A DNA stretch of 64,000 bases from contig NZ_JACYUY010000001.1 of the NCBI RefSeq assembly GCF_014842025.1, positions 1-64,000 on the forward strand. Direction: 5' to 3'. Shown one piece after another: positions 52,725 through 64,000 of the stretch. A program made the translations under genes and the position numbers. The notes beneath the pieces were generated by a model, which saw nothing but the letters and a program-made list of their open reading frames with translations, had not been told where the DNA came from and ran no database searches. This DNA comes from Massilia sp. CFBP 13721. Its GTDB lineage: Bacteria > Pseudomonadota > Gammaproteobacteria > Burkholderiales > Burkholderiaceae_D. How positions within the stretch are numbered: position 1 is the stretch's first letter; every line of letters begins with the position of its first letter.

Positions 52725-53237
52725 TTAGAAGCGGAAGGCGACGCCGGCCAGGACGCGCGTCACGTCGCTTTCCGGCTTCTGCACTTCCACGCGGCCGTGC
52801 ACGACCGGGGTGAAGGTGTAGCCCAGGCCGAGGCCGTACAGGGCGTGCGAATCGTGCTCCTTGGCGCTGAAACCGGCCACGCGGGCCTCGGCTTCCAGGC
52901 GGTTGTAGCCCAGGCGGCCGTACAGGTCGAAGCCGTTCGACAGCGGCACGCTGCCGATCAGCGACAGGTCGATCTGGTCGACCGTGAGGTCGGTGTTCAC
53001 GCCGGCATAGCGTACTTCGGTGTCGGCCAGACGGTGGTAGCCGCCTTCGATGGCAATGCCAGGGGTGAATTTGTAGCCGAAGAAGGCACCGTAGCTGCCT
53101 TCGCGGTCTGCACCTTTGACCTTGGTCGAGCCGGCGTCGATACCGGCGTAGAACGGCAGCGGCTCGGCGGCGAATGCGGCGCCGGAAGCGGCGAAGGAAG
53201 CAAGGACGGCAGCTGCCGCGGCGATTTTCTTGAACAT
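52725..53237 (-). CDS. Small outer-membrane beta-barrel protein
   Basis: A 170-residue protein with a signal peptide (cut near AAFAA23) and eight predicted strands, ending in the outer-membrane signature VLAGVAFRF (C-terminal Phe). It resembles the OmpA-barrel/opacity-protein family (FYAGIDAGSTKVKG, GAFFGYKFTPGIAIEGGYHRL). No extra periplasmic domain. Probably structural. Monocistronic, with two terminators downstream. Confidence 0.9.
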   Translation of the reverse strand: MFKKIAAAAAVLASFAASGAAFAAEPLPFYAGIDAGSTKVKGADREGSYGAFFGYKFTPGIAIEGGYHRLADTEVRYAGVNTDLTVDQIDLSLIGSVPLSNGFDLYGRLGYNRLEAEARVAGFSAKEHDSHALYGLGLGYTFTPVVHGRVEVQKPESDVTRVLAGVAFRF

Positions 53238-53381
53238 GACTGTGCTCTCTTATCGATGGTGGATAAAGGAGGCCGACAGCGAGGGCGTCGGCCGGCGCGG
53301 ATTATCGCACGCTTTCCAGAACGACATCTTGAGGCGGGGTTTCGGTGTGGCGCGGCGCCGACAGAGGGAAGAGTCTGCGGG

Positions 53382-53424
53382 AAAAAAACTGCCCGGCGCT
53401 GCGCATGTGCGCAAGGCCGGGCAG
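53382..53424 (-). terminator. Rho-independent terminator of the PEP-CTERM gene
   Basis: CTGCCCGGC (53389-53397) pairs with GCCGGGCAG (53416-53424) around an inner GCGCA/TGCGC hairpin; a seven-A run on the plus strand gives the U-tract on the minus strand. Confidence 0.85.
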
Positions 53425-53443
53425 GTTCGGTCAAACGGAGAAC

Positions 53444-54046
53444 TTAGTGCACGGCTTTCGCGGCGCGGCGGCGGCGGCCGTAGCCCATCGCCAGGGCGCC
53501 CACGCCCAGCAGCAGGGCGCTTGCCGGTTCCGGCACGTCGGTGCCAGGACCCGGATCGACCGGCACGTCGACGTCAGGTTCGAAGGCGATGGTGATGGTG
53601 CCGAAGTTCCAGATGCCATCCGGATTCACGGCGCCGTCGTCGAAAGCGTCGTAGAACTCGACGCGCAGGATGCCGTCGGCGCCGACGCTGAACGACAGCC
53701 CTTCATCGGCCAGGATGGTGGTCGCGGTATACGAGGCCGTGCCCGCGTTATCGTCTTCGAAGCCTGGCGTGAACAGGACACCGTCGCTCACACCGGAGTC
53801 GGTGATGGCGAACGAGATTTCCGACAAATAGCTAGGGCTGAAGGCGGTCACGTTGACCGAATAGCTGACGTTGGTGATGGTCGCATTCGCGCCGACGTTG
53901 TACGTGAACACGGGATTGGCTGCGTCGCCGAATTCGCCAATGCTCTGGATGCCAGCCACGTTGATGACGATCGGCGCGGCGAACAGCGAGGAGCAGGCAA
54001 AGAACGACAGGCTGGCGAGCAGTTTAGGCAGTGAACTCAGTGACAT
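53444..54046 (-). CDS. PEP-CTERM sorted surface protein
   Basis: A 200-residue secreted protein. A signal peptide (to about SLFAA24) is followed by a beta-rich domain and a C-terminal sorting tail: VPEPAS, a hydrophobic segment (ALLLGVGALAMGYG) and a basic end (RRRRAAKAVH). That tail is recognised by an exosortase, so the organism must encode EpsH/XrtA-type machinery elsewhere. The protein is probably an extracellular matrix component. The 296-bp gap upstream (54047-54342) shows no gene. Confidence 0.93.
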   Translation of the reverse strand: MSLSSLPKLLASLSFFACSSLFAAPIVINVAGIQSIGEFGDAANPVFTYNVGANATITNVSYSVNVTAFSPSYLSEISFAITDSGVSDGVLFTPGFEDDNAGTASYTATTILADEGLSFSVGADGILRVEFYDAFDDGAVNPDGIWNFGTITIAFEPDVDVPVDPGPGTDVPEPASALLLGVGALAMGYGRRRRAAKAVH

Positions 54047-54342
54047 ATAAATCTCCGGTTAGTGTGAACCCTTGTTTATGCAACAACCGTGCCAATAAAT
54101 AAATACTTTGCTACATCATTGATTCTATTCAGAAAACTTGATGCACGTCAATACTGCCTGGTAACGCCCTGTAAGATTCATCGACAAGTGCGGTCGATAT
54201 ACCAGCGTAATAGCTGGTTTCGATTGCCTTGGCCAATTTCCTGGGGCTGCGCAAGAGGCGGCAGATGCATCGCCGCCTGCGCGGAACATGGACAAGCGGC
54301 CGAGCTAAGCCGTCCATGTGCCGCGCCCTGCAGGTATCCCGC

Positions 54343-55752
54343 TCAGATGTGCAGCGCGTGTCCAAGCGCACGCAGCGCCGCTTCCTGCACCGCTTCGCCC
54401 AGCGTCGGGTGCGCGTGGATGGTGCCGCCAACGTCTTCCAGGCGCGCGCCCAGTTCGATCGAGTGGCTGAACGCCGTCGACAGTTCCGAGACGCCGCGTC
54501 CGACCGCCTGCCAGCCCAGGATCAGGTGGTTGTCGCGCCGCGCCACCACGCGGACGAAACCGTCCGTCGACTCGATCGTCATCGCGCGCCCGTTCGCCGC
54601 GAACGGGAAGTTGGCCGTGATGGCGTCGATGCCGGCCGCTTCCGCTTCGGCCGGCACCATCCCGACCACGACCACTTCCGGATCGGTGAAGCAGACCGCC
54701 GGCATGGCGGCCGGCTGGAAGTGGCGCCGTTTGCCGGAGATGATCTCGGCCACCATCTCGCCCTGGGCCATCGCGCGGTGCGCCAGCATCGGTTCGCCGG
54801 CCAGGTCGCCGATCGCCCAGACGTTGCGCATCGAGGTGCGGCACTGGTCGTCGATTTTCACGGCGCGGCCGTTCATGTCGAGCTGCAGCGATTCCAGCCC
54901 CCAGCCGCCGGCGCGCGGACGGCGCCCGACCGCCACCAGCACGCGGTCGGCGGACAAGACGATCTCTTCGCCGTGCCCGGTTTCGGTGCGTACCCCATCG
55001 CCGGCCGCGTTCAGCCCGAGCACTTTCGAACCCAGGCGCAAATCGATGCCCAGTTTTTTCAGGGCCGCGCCCACCGGCTTGGTGAGTTCCGCGTCATAGG
55101 CCGGCAGGATGCGATCCGCCGCTTCGATCACGGTGACTTCGGCGCCCAGTTTGCGGTAGGCGGTGCCCAGTTCCAGGCCGATGTAGCCGGCGCCGACCAC
55201 CACCAGCTGCTTCGGAATGGTCTGCGGCGACAGCGCTTCGGTCGAGGACACCACCATGCCGCCGAAAGGCATGAAGGGCAGTTCGACCGCTTCCGAGCCG
55301 GCGGCCAGCAGCAGGTGTTCGCAGCGGATGCGCTGCAGTTCGCCGTCCGCGCCTTTGACTTCGACCGTCTTGCCGTCGAGGATGCGGGCGAAGCCGTTGA
55401 TCACCTGGACGTCGTTCTTTTTCAGCAGCGCGCCGACGCCGCCGGTCAGGCGCTTGACGATGCCGTCCTTCCAGCCGACGGTGCGGGCGACGTCGATCGA
55501 GGGCGCGCTGGCGGAGATGCCGAGCGCGGAGCCACTGGCGTAGTGATTCACCTTCTCGAACTCCTCTGCCGCGTGGATCAGCGCTTTCGAAGGAATGCAG
55601 CCAATGTTCAGGCAGGTGCCGCCCAGCTGGCCGGCTTCGACCAGGATGGTCGGGATGCCGAGCTGGCCGGCGCGGATGGCGGCGACATAGCCGCCGGGGC
55701 CGCCGCCGATCACCAACAAGGTAGTATTCAATTGGTTCACGATTTGATTCAT
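54343..55752 (-). CDS. lpdV: Dihydrolipoyl dehydrogenase (E3)
   Basis: A 469-residue FAD disulphide oxidoreductase. FAD motif GGGPGG (16-21), redox-active Cys47 and Cys52 (GGTCLNIGC), NAD motif GAGYIG and the C-terminal His-Pro-Thr of AHPTLGEA are all intact. It re-oxidises the lipoyl arm of the E2 encoded 4 bp upstream. As the last gene of the bkd operon it corresponds to the valine-specific E3 of Pseudomonas. Confidence 0.93.
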   Translation of the reverse strand: MNQIVNQLNTTLLVIGGGPGGYVAAIRAGQLGIPTILVEAGQLGGTCLNIGCIPSKALIHAAEEFEKVNHYASGSALGISASAPSIDVARTVGWKDGIVKRLTGGVGALLKKNDVQVINGFARILDGKTVEVKGADGELQRIRCEHLLLAAGSEAVELPFMPFGGMVVSSTEALSPQTIPKQLVVVGAGYIGLELGTAYRKLGAEVTVIEAADRILPAYDAELTKPVGAALKKLGIDLRLGSKVLGLNAAGDGVRTETGHGEEIVLSADRVLVAVGRRPRAGGWGLESLQLDMNGRAVKIDDQCRTSMRNVWAIGDLAGEPMLAHRAMAQGEMVAEIISGKRRHFQPAAMPAVCFTDPEVVVVGMVPAEAEAAGIDAITANFPFAANGRAMTIESTDGFVRVVARRDNHLILGWQAVGRGVSELSTAFSHSIELGARLEDVGGTIHAHPTLGEAVQEAALRALGHALHI

Positions 55753-55756
55753 CTGT

Positions 55757-57157
55757 TCACTCCACGAACAGGGTTGCCGGGCACTCGAGGTAGCCGCGGA
55801 TGGTCTGGATGAATTCGGCCGCCACCATGCCGTCGATCACGCGGTGATCGAACGAGGACGACAGGTTCATGGTCTTGCGCGCCACCATGGCGCCGTTCAG
55901 GATCACCGGCTTGTCGATGATGCGGTTGACGCCGACGATCGCCACTTCCGGACGGTTGATCACCGGCGTGGTGACGATGCCGCCCAGTGCGCCGAGGCTG
56001 GTGATGGTGATGGTGGAACCGGAGAGCTCCTCGCGCAGCGCCTTGCCGCTGCGCGCGGCTTCGGCCAAGCGCGCCACTTCGGCGGCGGCCGACCACGGGT
56101 CGCGCGCCTCGGCATTGCGCACCACCGGCACCATCAAACCGGCGTCGGTCTGGGCGGCGATGCCCAGGTGGACCGGGTTGTAGGTGGTGACGATGTTGGC
56201 CTCGTCGTCGAAGCGGGCGTTCACCGACGGGTACTTGCGGATCGCCAGCACCACCGCGCGCATGATCAGCGGCAGCAGCGTCAGTTTCGGACGCTGGCCG
56301 GCGTAGCGGCTGTTTAACTGCACGCGCAGTGCTTCGAGTTCGGTGACGTCGATTTCCTCGACATAGGTGAAGTGCGGGATGCGGCGCTTGGCTTCCGCCA
56401 TCTTTTCGGCGATCTTGCGGCGCATGCCGATCACCGGCATCGCCTGTTCGCCCTCCAGCACGGCATAACGGCGGTCGCCCTCGGCGGCTTTCTGCTGGCC
56501 GCGCGAGACGTGGGCGTCGAGGTCGGCATGGCTGATGCGGCCGGCCGGACCGGAGCCGGTCACGTATTGCAGTTCGATGCCCATGTCCCAGGCGCGCTGG
56601 CGCACGGCGGGGGCGGCCAGCGGCTTTTCGCCCGGAGCGCGGCCGTGGTGGGCGGGAGCCGCGGCATAGGCTTGCGCGGCGTGCGACGATTGCGCCGGCG
56701 CGGCCTTGGCCGGCGCAGGCGCCGCCGCGGTTTGCGCGCTGGTCACGCTCGTGACCACGGTTTCCGGCTGCGCCACCGTGATCGGGATGAATTCGTCGAC
56801 GGTGCCACCGCCGCCGGCACGCGCTGCCGTCGTGCCGGCGCTTTCCGCTGCGGCGACGGCTTCGTTGCGCACTGCCTGCGCCGGCGTCTTGGCGTCGACC
56901 TTGAAGTTGCCGGCGCCTTCGACCTCGAGGCGGATCAGTTCCGCGCCCACGGCCATCGCTTCGCCCAGTTTGCCGCCGAGCGAAGTCACGGTGCCGTTCA
57001 CCGGCGACGGAATCTCGACGGTGGCCTTGTCGGTCATGACGTCGGCCAGCACCTGGTCTTCCTTGACCGTGTCGCCCGGCTTGACGTGCCAGGCCACGAC
57101 CTCGACTTCGGCGATGCCTTCGCCCAGGTCCGGCATTTTAATGACATGAATACCCAT
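55757..57157 (-). CDS. bkdB: Branched-chain 2-oxoacid dehydrogenase E2 (acyltransferase)
   Basis: A 466-residue E2. One lipoyl domain with Lys44 ([11 protein letters not shown]), an Ala/Pro linker, a subunit-binding domain (about 180-220; [27 protein letters not shown]) and a catalytic acyltransferase domain with SFDHRVIDG near the C-terminus. It transfers branched acyl groups to CoA. Its start abuts the stop of the E1 beta gene. Confidence 0.94.
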   Translation of the reverse strand: MGIHVIKMPDLGEGIAEVEVVAWHVKPGDTVKEDQVLADVMTDKATVEIPSPVNGTVTSLGGKLGEAMAVGAELIRLEVEGAGNFKVDAKTPAQAVRNEAVAAAESAGTTAARAGGGGTVDEFIPITVAQPETVVTSVTSAQTAAAPAPAKAAPAQSSHAAQAYAAAPAHHGRAPGEKPLAAPAVRQRAWDMGIELQYVTGSGPAGRISHADLDAHVSRGQQKAAEGDRRYAVLEGEQAMPVIGMRRKIAEKMAEAKRRIPHFTYVEEIDVTELEALRVQLNSRYAGQRPKLTLLPLIMRAVVLAIRKYPSVNARFDDEANIVTTYNPVHLGIAAQTDAGLMVPVVRNAEARDPWSAAAEVARLAEAARSGKALREELSGSTITITSLGALGGIVTTPVINRPEVAIVGVNRIIDKPVILNGAMVARKTMNLSSSFDHRVIDGMVAAEFIQTIRGYLECPATLFVE

Positions 57158-58234
57158 TTACTTCGCCTCCATCGCACGTTTGAAAGCGGCGCCAACACGG
57201 TCGGGCCCCGGGAAATACGCCCATTCCTGCGCGTGCGGATACGGGGTGTCCCATCCGGCGACGCGCTCGATCGGCGCTTCCAGGTGATAGAAGCAGTGTT
57301 CCTGCACCAGCGAGGCCAGTTCGGCGCCGAAGCCGCTGGTGCGCGTCGCTTCATGCACGACGACGCAGCGGCCGGTCTTTTTCACCGACTCGACGATGGT
57401 GTCGAGGTCGAGCGGCCACAGGGTGCGCAGGTCGATGATTTCGGCATCGATGCCGGTTTCCAGCGCTGCCGCTTCCGACACCCAGACCATGGTGCCGTAG
57501 GTGATCACGGTGAGGTCGGCGCCGGGGCGGAAAATCGCCGCCTTGTCCAGCGGGACCGTGTAATAGCCTTCCGGGACCTGGCCCATCGGGTGCTTGCCCC
57601 AGGACGTGACCGGACGGTCATGGTGGCCGTCGAAGGGGCCGTTGTACAGGCGCTTCGGTTCCAGGAAGATCACCGGATCGTCGTTCTCGATCGAGGCGAT
57701 GAGCAAGCCCTTCGCGTCATACGGGTTCGACGGCATCACCGTGCGCAGGCCGCAGACGTGGGTGAACATCGCTTCCGGGCTCTGGCTGTGGGTCTGGCCG
57801 CCATAGATGCCGCCGCCGCAGGGCATGCGGATCGTCAGCGGGGCGGTGAAGTCGCCCGCCGAGCGGTAGCGCAGGCGCGCCGCTTCGGAGACGATCTGGT
57901 CGGACGCCGGATAGAAGTAATCGGCGAACTGGATCTCGATCACGGGACGCAGACCATACGCGCCCATGCCGACCGCCGTGCCGACGATGCCGCCTTCGGA
58001 AATCGGCGCGTCGAACACGCGGTTCTTGCCGTACTTCGTCTGCAGGCCGTCGGTGGCGCGGAACACGCCGCCGAAATAGCCGACGTCCTGGCCATAGACG
58101 ACGACGTTGTCGTCGCGGCCCAGCATGACGTCCATCGCCGAGCGCAGCGCCTGGATCATCGTCATCTGGGTCATTGTCGTACTCTGCGCCGGATTTTTCT
58201 CGGCCGGGTTTGCATCATTCTCGTCGCGCGCCAT
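57158..58234 (-). CDS. bkdA2: Branched-chain 2-oxoacid dehydrogenase E1 beta
   Basis: A 358-residue transketolase-like subunit. TMIQALRSAMDVMLGRDDNVVVYGQDVGYFGGVFRATDGLQ, FDAPISEGGIVGTAVGMG and MPSNPYDAKGLL are characteristic. With the alpha subunit it decarboxylates 2-oxoacids from Val, Leu and Ile using thiamine diphosphate. The first 20 residues are a charged, poorly conserved leader. It begins one base after the E1 alpha stop. Confidence 0.94.
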   Translation of the reverse strand: MARDENDANPAEKNPAQSTTMTQMTMIQALRSAMDVMLGRDDNVVVYGQDVGYFGGVFRATDGLQTKYGKNRVFDAPISEGGIVGTAVGMGAYGLRPVIEIQFADYFYPASDQIVSEAARLRYRSAGDFTAPLTIRMPCGGGIYGGQTHSQSPEAMFTHVCGLRTVMPSNPYDAKGLLIASIENDDPVIFLEPKRLYNGPFDGHHDRPVTSWGKHPMGQVPEGYYTVPLDKAAIFRPGADLTVITYGTMVWVSEAAALETGIDAEIIDLRTLWPLDLDTIVESVKKTGRCVVVHEATRTSGFGAELASLVQEHCFYHLEAPIERVAGWDTPYPHAQEWAYFPGPDRVGAAFKRAMEAK

Positions 58235-58235
58235 C

Positions 58236-61137
<2,902 letters not shown>

Positions 61138-61141
<4 letters not shown>

Positions 61142-62418
61142 TGGGCAACCCCGCGGGCAACCCCGCCGGCGCCGCCGTTCTCGCCTGCGCCCTCGCGCGC
61201 GGCTGCGCCGGTATCCACTTCCGCCGTCACCGACATGCCCGGCCGCAGCCGTTTGGCCAGTTCCTGGTTGGCGTCGATGGCGATCCGGATCGGCAGGCGC
61301 TGTACGACCTTGGTGAAATTGCCGGACGCATTGTCGGGGCGCAGCACCGAGAATTCGGAACCGGTGGCCGGCGCGATCTGTTCGACGTGGCCGGTGAGGG
61401 TGGCGCCCTCGAAGGCGTCGACCGCCAGCGTGGCCGGCTGGCCGACGCGCATGCGCCAGGTCTGGCCTTCCTTGAAGTTGGCGACCACCCACAAGGTGTC
61501 GGGCACCAGGAACAGCAGCTGGGAGCCGGCGGTGACGTACTGGCCGGGGCGTACCGTCGATTCGCTTACCTGGCCGTCGCGCGGCGCCCGGATCACGGTG
61601 TTGGCCAGGTCGATCCTGGCCAGCGCCACCTGGGCCTCGGCCATGCGCACCTGCGCTTCCAGGCCGCCGCGCGAGACGGTCGTGCCTTTCACGCGCTGCT
61701 GCGAGATCTCGATCTCGGCCTGGGCCTTGAGCACATTCGCCGCTGCCAGGCGCGCCGAGGTGCGCACGCGATCGCGTTCGCTCAGCGACACCGATCCGCG
61801 TTCGGCCAGCTCGTCGACCCGGGCCTGCTCGGCGCGGGCGCGCGCCGCCTCGGCTTGCGCCGCCACCAGGTTGGCGCGCGCGGAACCGACGGTGGCCGTG
61901 TTCTGGGCCTGGGTCTGCTCGGCGTTGTTGAGCTGGGCCGTGGCATTCGCGACCTGGCCCTCGGCCGCGCGTACCCGTTCAGTATAGATACGGTCGTCGA
62001 TGCGCAGCAGTTCCTGGCCGGCCTTGACGTACTGGAAGTCCCTGACCAGCACTTCGGTCACGTAGCCATTGACCTGGGGCGCCAGCACGGTGATCGCGCC
62101 GCGCACGTAGGCGTTGTCGGTACTCACGCGCGTGCTGTTGAAGGGACCGAGGCGCCAGGCCCACAGGATGAGGGCGATGCCGACGGCGGCGATGACGACC
62201 ATGATGCCGATCGAGGCGGGCGTCGCCTTGATCTTCTTCGGTGGCGGCGCGGGCTGGGCCGGCTGTGCCGCGGGAGCCGGCTGCGCTGGCTGTGCCGCCT
62301 GAGCGGGTGGCGCGGCCAATGCAGCCGGCGGCGTGCCGTCGTCCGCGTCGCCGGGGGCGGGCGGATTCGCTTCGAGGTCCGCGGTTTCGTCGGGAGTAGG
62401 TGGTCGTGGAGCGTTCAT
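61138..62418 (-). CDS. HlyD/EmrA-type periplasmic adaptor
   Basis: A 426-residue membrane fusion protein. A Pro/Ala-rich cytoplasmic N-terminus, one membrane segment (about residues 70-90), a biotinyl-lipoyl-like domain (VLAPQVNGYVTEVLVRDFQYVKAGQELLRID), a long alpha-helical hairpin and a beta-barrel (VIRAPRDGQVSESTVRPGQYV) can be traced. It links the MFS pump to the outer-membrane factor. It starts 6 bp after the MFS gene. Confidence 0.93.
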
Positions 62419-62424
62419 ACGGAT

Positions 62425-64000
62425 TCAAGCCTTATTGACTGCGGTGGCGACTGGTGCTGCTGGGGTGGGACTGAGTGCGGCGGCTGCGCGCCGGTCGCGC
62501 AGCGCGGCGCGCACCGCCACGAACAGCGACCAGAACAGGAACAGCAGGGCCAGCACACCGGAGAGGGCAAAGACGTCGTTAAAGGCGCGCACGTTCGCTT
62601 CGCGCCGCGTGATCTGGGCCAGCAGGCTCGCTCCCTGCGCCGCGCGCAGGACCGGGTCGGCGATAGTGCCGCGGTAGATCCCGGCTTGCAGCTGCAGGCG
62701 CTGGGCGACGAGCGGATCGGCGGGGTTCAGTTGCGAGACCAGGTCGGTGGAATACACTTGTTCGCGGTGCAGCTGATAGGTGCTGAGCAGGGCCGAGCCG
62801 GTCATCGCCCCGAGCGTCTGCGTCATCGACAGCACCACCGTGAAGGTAATCACGTAGTTCGCGCCGAATTTCAGGGCCTGGGTGATCCCCAGCAGCACCA
62901 GCGGCCCGAGGAACATGCCGCCGCCGACGGCGACCAGGAACTGGCTGAAATAAAAGTCCTGCGGCCGGTCCAGGCTGGTGCGGCCGTAGTCGATGGCGGC
63001 GGCCACGCCGAACAGGACGATGGCGACGATGATCTGCGGGATCAGCGTCTTCGGGCTGAACGTGATCGAGCTGGCGGCGATGCCGCACACGGTGCCGACC
63101 AGGATCACGGCGAACAGCGGCTGCATCTGGTCCGGGCCCATGCCGAGCGCGCGCAGGAAGCCAACCGCGCCGAAGGTCTGCTCGGAAGTGAGGAAGCGGA
63201 TCAGGAAGGCGCCGACGATAAAGCGCAGCATGGTCGGCGTGGCCAGCCAGCGGGTCTGGATCAGCGGGTTCTCGCGGTGGTGTTCGAGGTAGAGGGCGGC
63301 GCCGAGCAGGACCAGGGCGCCGATCAGCAGCCAGGCCAGCCAGGGCTCGTCGAACCACCACTGCGAATAGCCCTGGGCCAGCACGGCCACCAGCATCGCG
63401 GCGCCCGGCGCCATCAGGGCAAAAGTAATGAAGTCGCGCTGTTCGAACACCTTGATGTGCATGCCGGGCGGGAGTTTCAGCATCACCACCGCCGCCAGCG
63501 AACACAGCGCCAGGCCGGCCTCGAACAGGTACAGGTTGTGCCACTGGCCATAGACCAGCAGCGTGGGCGAGAGCAGCCAGGCCAGCGGCGTGGCCAGCTG
63601 CGGGATGCCGACCCCGAGCACCACCATTTTGCCGGTGTAGGCGCGCGGCGCGGCCTGCAGCATGTAGAGCATCGACAGCGTGGTGGCCGCGGCGCCGGCA
63701 AAGCCACTCACCGCGCGCACCGCGACCGCCATGCCGAAGCCACCGACGAGGAGATGCAGCACGGTGACGGCGGCGTACAGCGCCAGCCCGATCTCGGCGA
63801 ACAGGCGCATCCCGTACTGCTGGCGGAATTTGAATACCAGCAGGTTGACCGTGATGTTGACCATCACGTAGGCGGCCGGCAGCCAGGTTGCTTCCGAGGG
63901 CGTCAGGCCGAGCTGGCCCTGGATGGTGGGCAGGTTGGCCGAGACCAGCGCGTTGCCCAGGCCGCCGGTGATGCCGACCAGCAGCGCCACCAGCGCGTAC
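62425..64000 (-). CDS. DHA2-type MFS drug efflux pump (partial)
   Basis: At least 525 residues of a 14-segment major facilitator of the EmrB/QacA type; the N-terminus lies beyond the right edge. QLGLTPSEATWLPAAYVMV and the motif-C-type GVGIPQLATPLAW are visible. It is the inner-membrane part of an EmrAB-TolC-like pump encoded by this operon (MFS, HlyD, NodT). Substrate unknown. Confidence 0.92.
   Translation of the reverse strand, partial: YALVALLVGITGGLGNALVSANLPTIQGQLGLTPSEATWLPAAYVMVNITVNLLVFKFRQQYGMRLFAEIGLALYAAVTVLHLLVGGFGMAVAVRAVSGFAGAAATTLSMLYMLQAAPRAYTGKMVVLGVGIPQLATPLAWLLSPTLLVYGQWHNLYLFEAGLALCSLAAVVMLKLPPGMHIKVFEQRDFITFALMAPGAAMLVAVLAQGYSQWWFDEPWLAWLLIGALVLLGAALYLEHHRENPLIQTRWLATPTMLRFIVGAFLIRFLTSEQTFGAVGFLRALGMGPDQMQPLFAVILVGTVCGIAASSITFSPKTLIPQIIVAIVLFGVAAAIDYGRTSLDRPQDFYFSQFLVAVGGGMFLGPLVLLGITQALKFGANYVITFTVVLSMTQTLGAMTGSALLSTYQLHREQVYSTDLVSQLNPADPLVAQRLQLQAGIYRGTIADPVLRAAQGASLLAQITRREANVRAFNDVFALSGVLALLFLFWSLFVAVRAALRDRRAAAALSPTPAAPVATAVNKA

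Overview
The window is GC-rich and tightly coded, and looks like the chromosome of a free-living betaproteobacterium, most likely Oxalobacteraceae (Massilia/Telluria-like). That placement is inference. It rests on codon and GC character, a PEP-CTERM protein, an archaic Csu-type pilus, BkdA1-type 2-oxoacid dehydrogenase genes, and many multi-sensor signalling proteins. I found no rRNA, tRNA, CRISPR array, prophage or intact transposase. The right-hand gene runs off the window.

Layout. 1-57 is a fragment with 24-bp repeats resembling IS21-family ends. 64-1714 holds an ankyrin protein, an M23 peptidase and a low-complexity protein whose paralogue lies at 10206. 1946-5099 is an ECF42 sigma-factor cluster: two DGPF/YCII proteins, an SRPBCC protein, a VOC protein and the sigma factor. 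5558-8552 is a polar amino-acid ABC importer. 8553-13402 carries exonuclease III, secreted proteins, a metallophosphoesterase and a MYG1 homologue. 13910-17856 is a TetR-controlled monooxygenase, SDR and hydrolase operon. 18035-20344 is a sensor kinase. 20488-25220 is a four-gene archaic chaperone-usher pilus, followed by a small SCPU-like gene on the other strand. 26211-31390 is a four-gene histidine kinase/response regulator operon. 31615-33975 is a CPA2 antiporter with a quinone-reductase-type partner. 34233-42675 is a four-gene DUF11/outer-membrane operon including a 1602-residue protein. 43407-48053 is a PAS-PAS chemoreceptor with CheR, CheD and a triple-CheW protein. 48737-51444 is a sialidase-like protein with two membrane proteins. 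51520-54046 holds an aldo/keto reductase, a small beta-barrel protein and a PEP-CTERM protein. 54343-59468 is the bkdA1-bkdA2-bkdB-lpdV operon. 59741-64000 is a tripartite MFS efflux system.

Non-coding structure is unusually rich. A dispersed family of palindromic repeats (GTAGGGTGGGC and relatives) fills most long gaps. A 302-bp element at 25447-25748 has IS4-like ends and a perfect 13-bp flanking duplication, and it splits a terminator hairpin. Arrays of ATTT..CTG-type units phased at 8-10 bp lie upstream of the pilus operon, the small SCPU-like gene, the DUF11 operon, the chemoreceptor operon and probably the kinase operon. These arrays suggest a shared, undescribed regulator of surface and signalling genes.

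Strongest candidates for undescribed biology are the phased arrays, the DUF11 operon, the sialidase/membrane-protein operon and the IS4-like miniature element.
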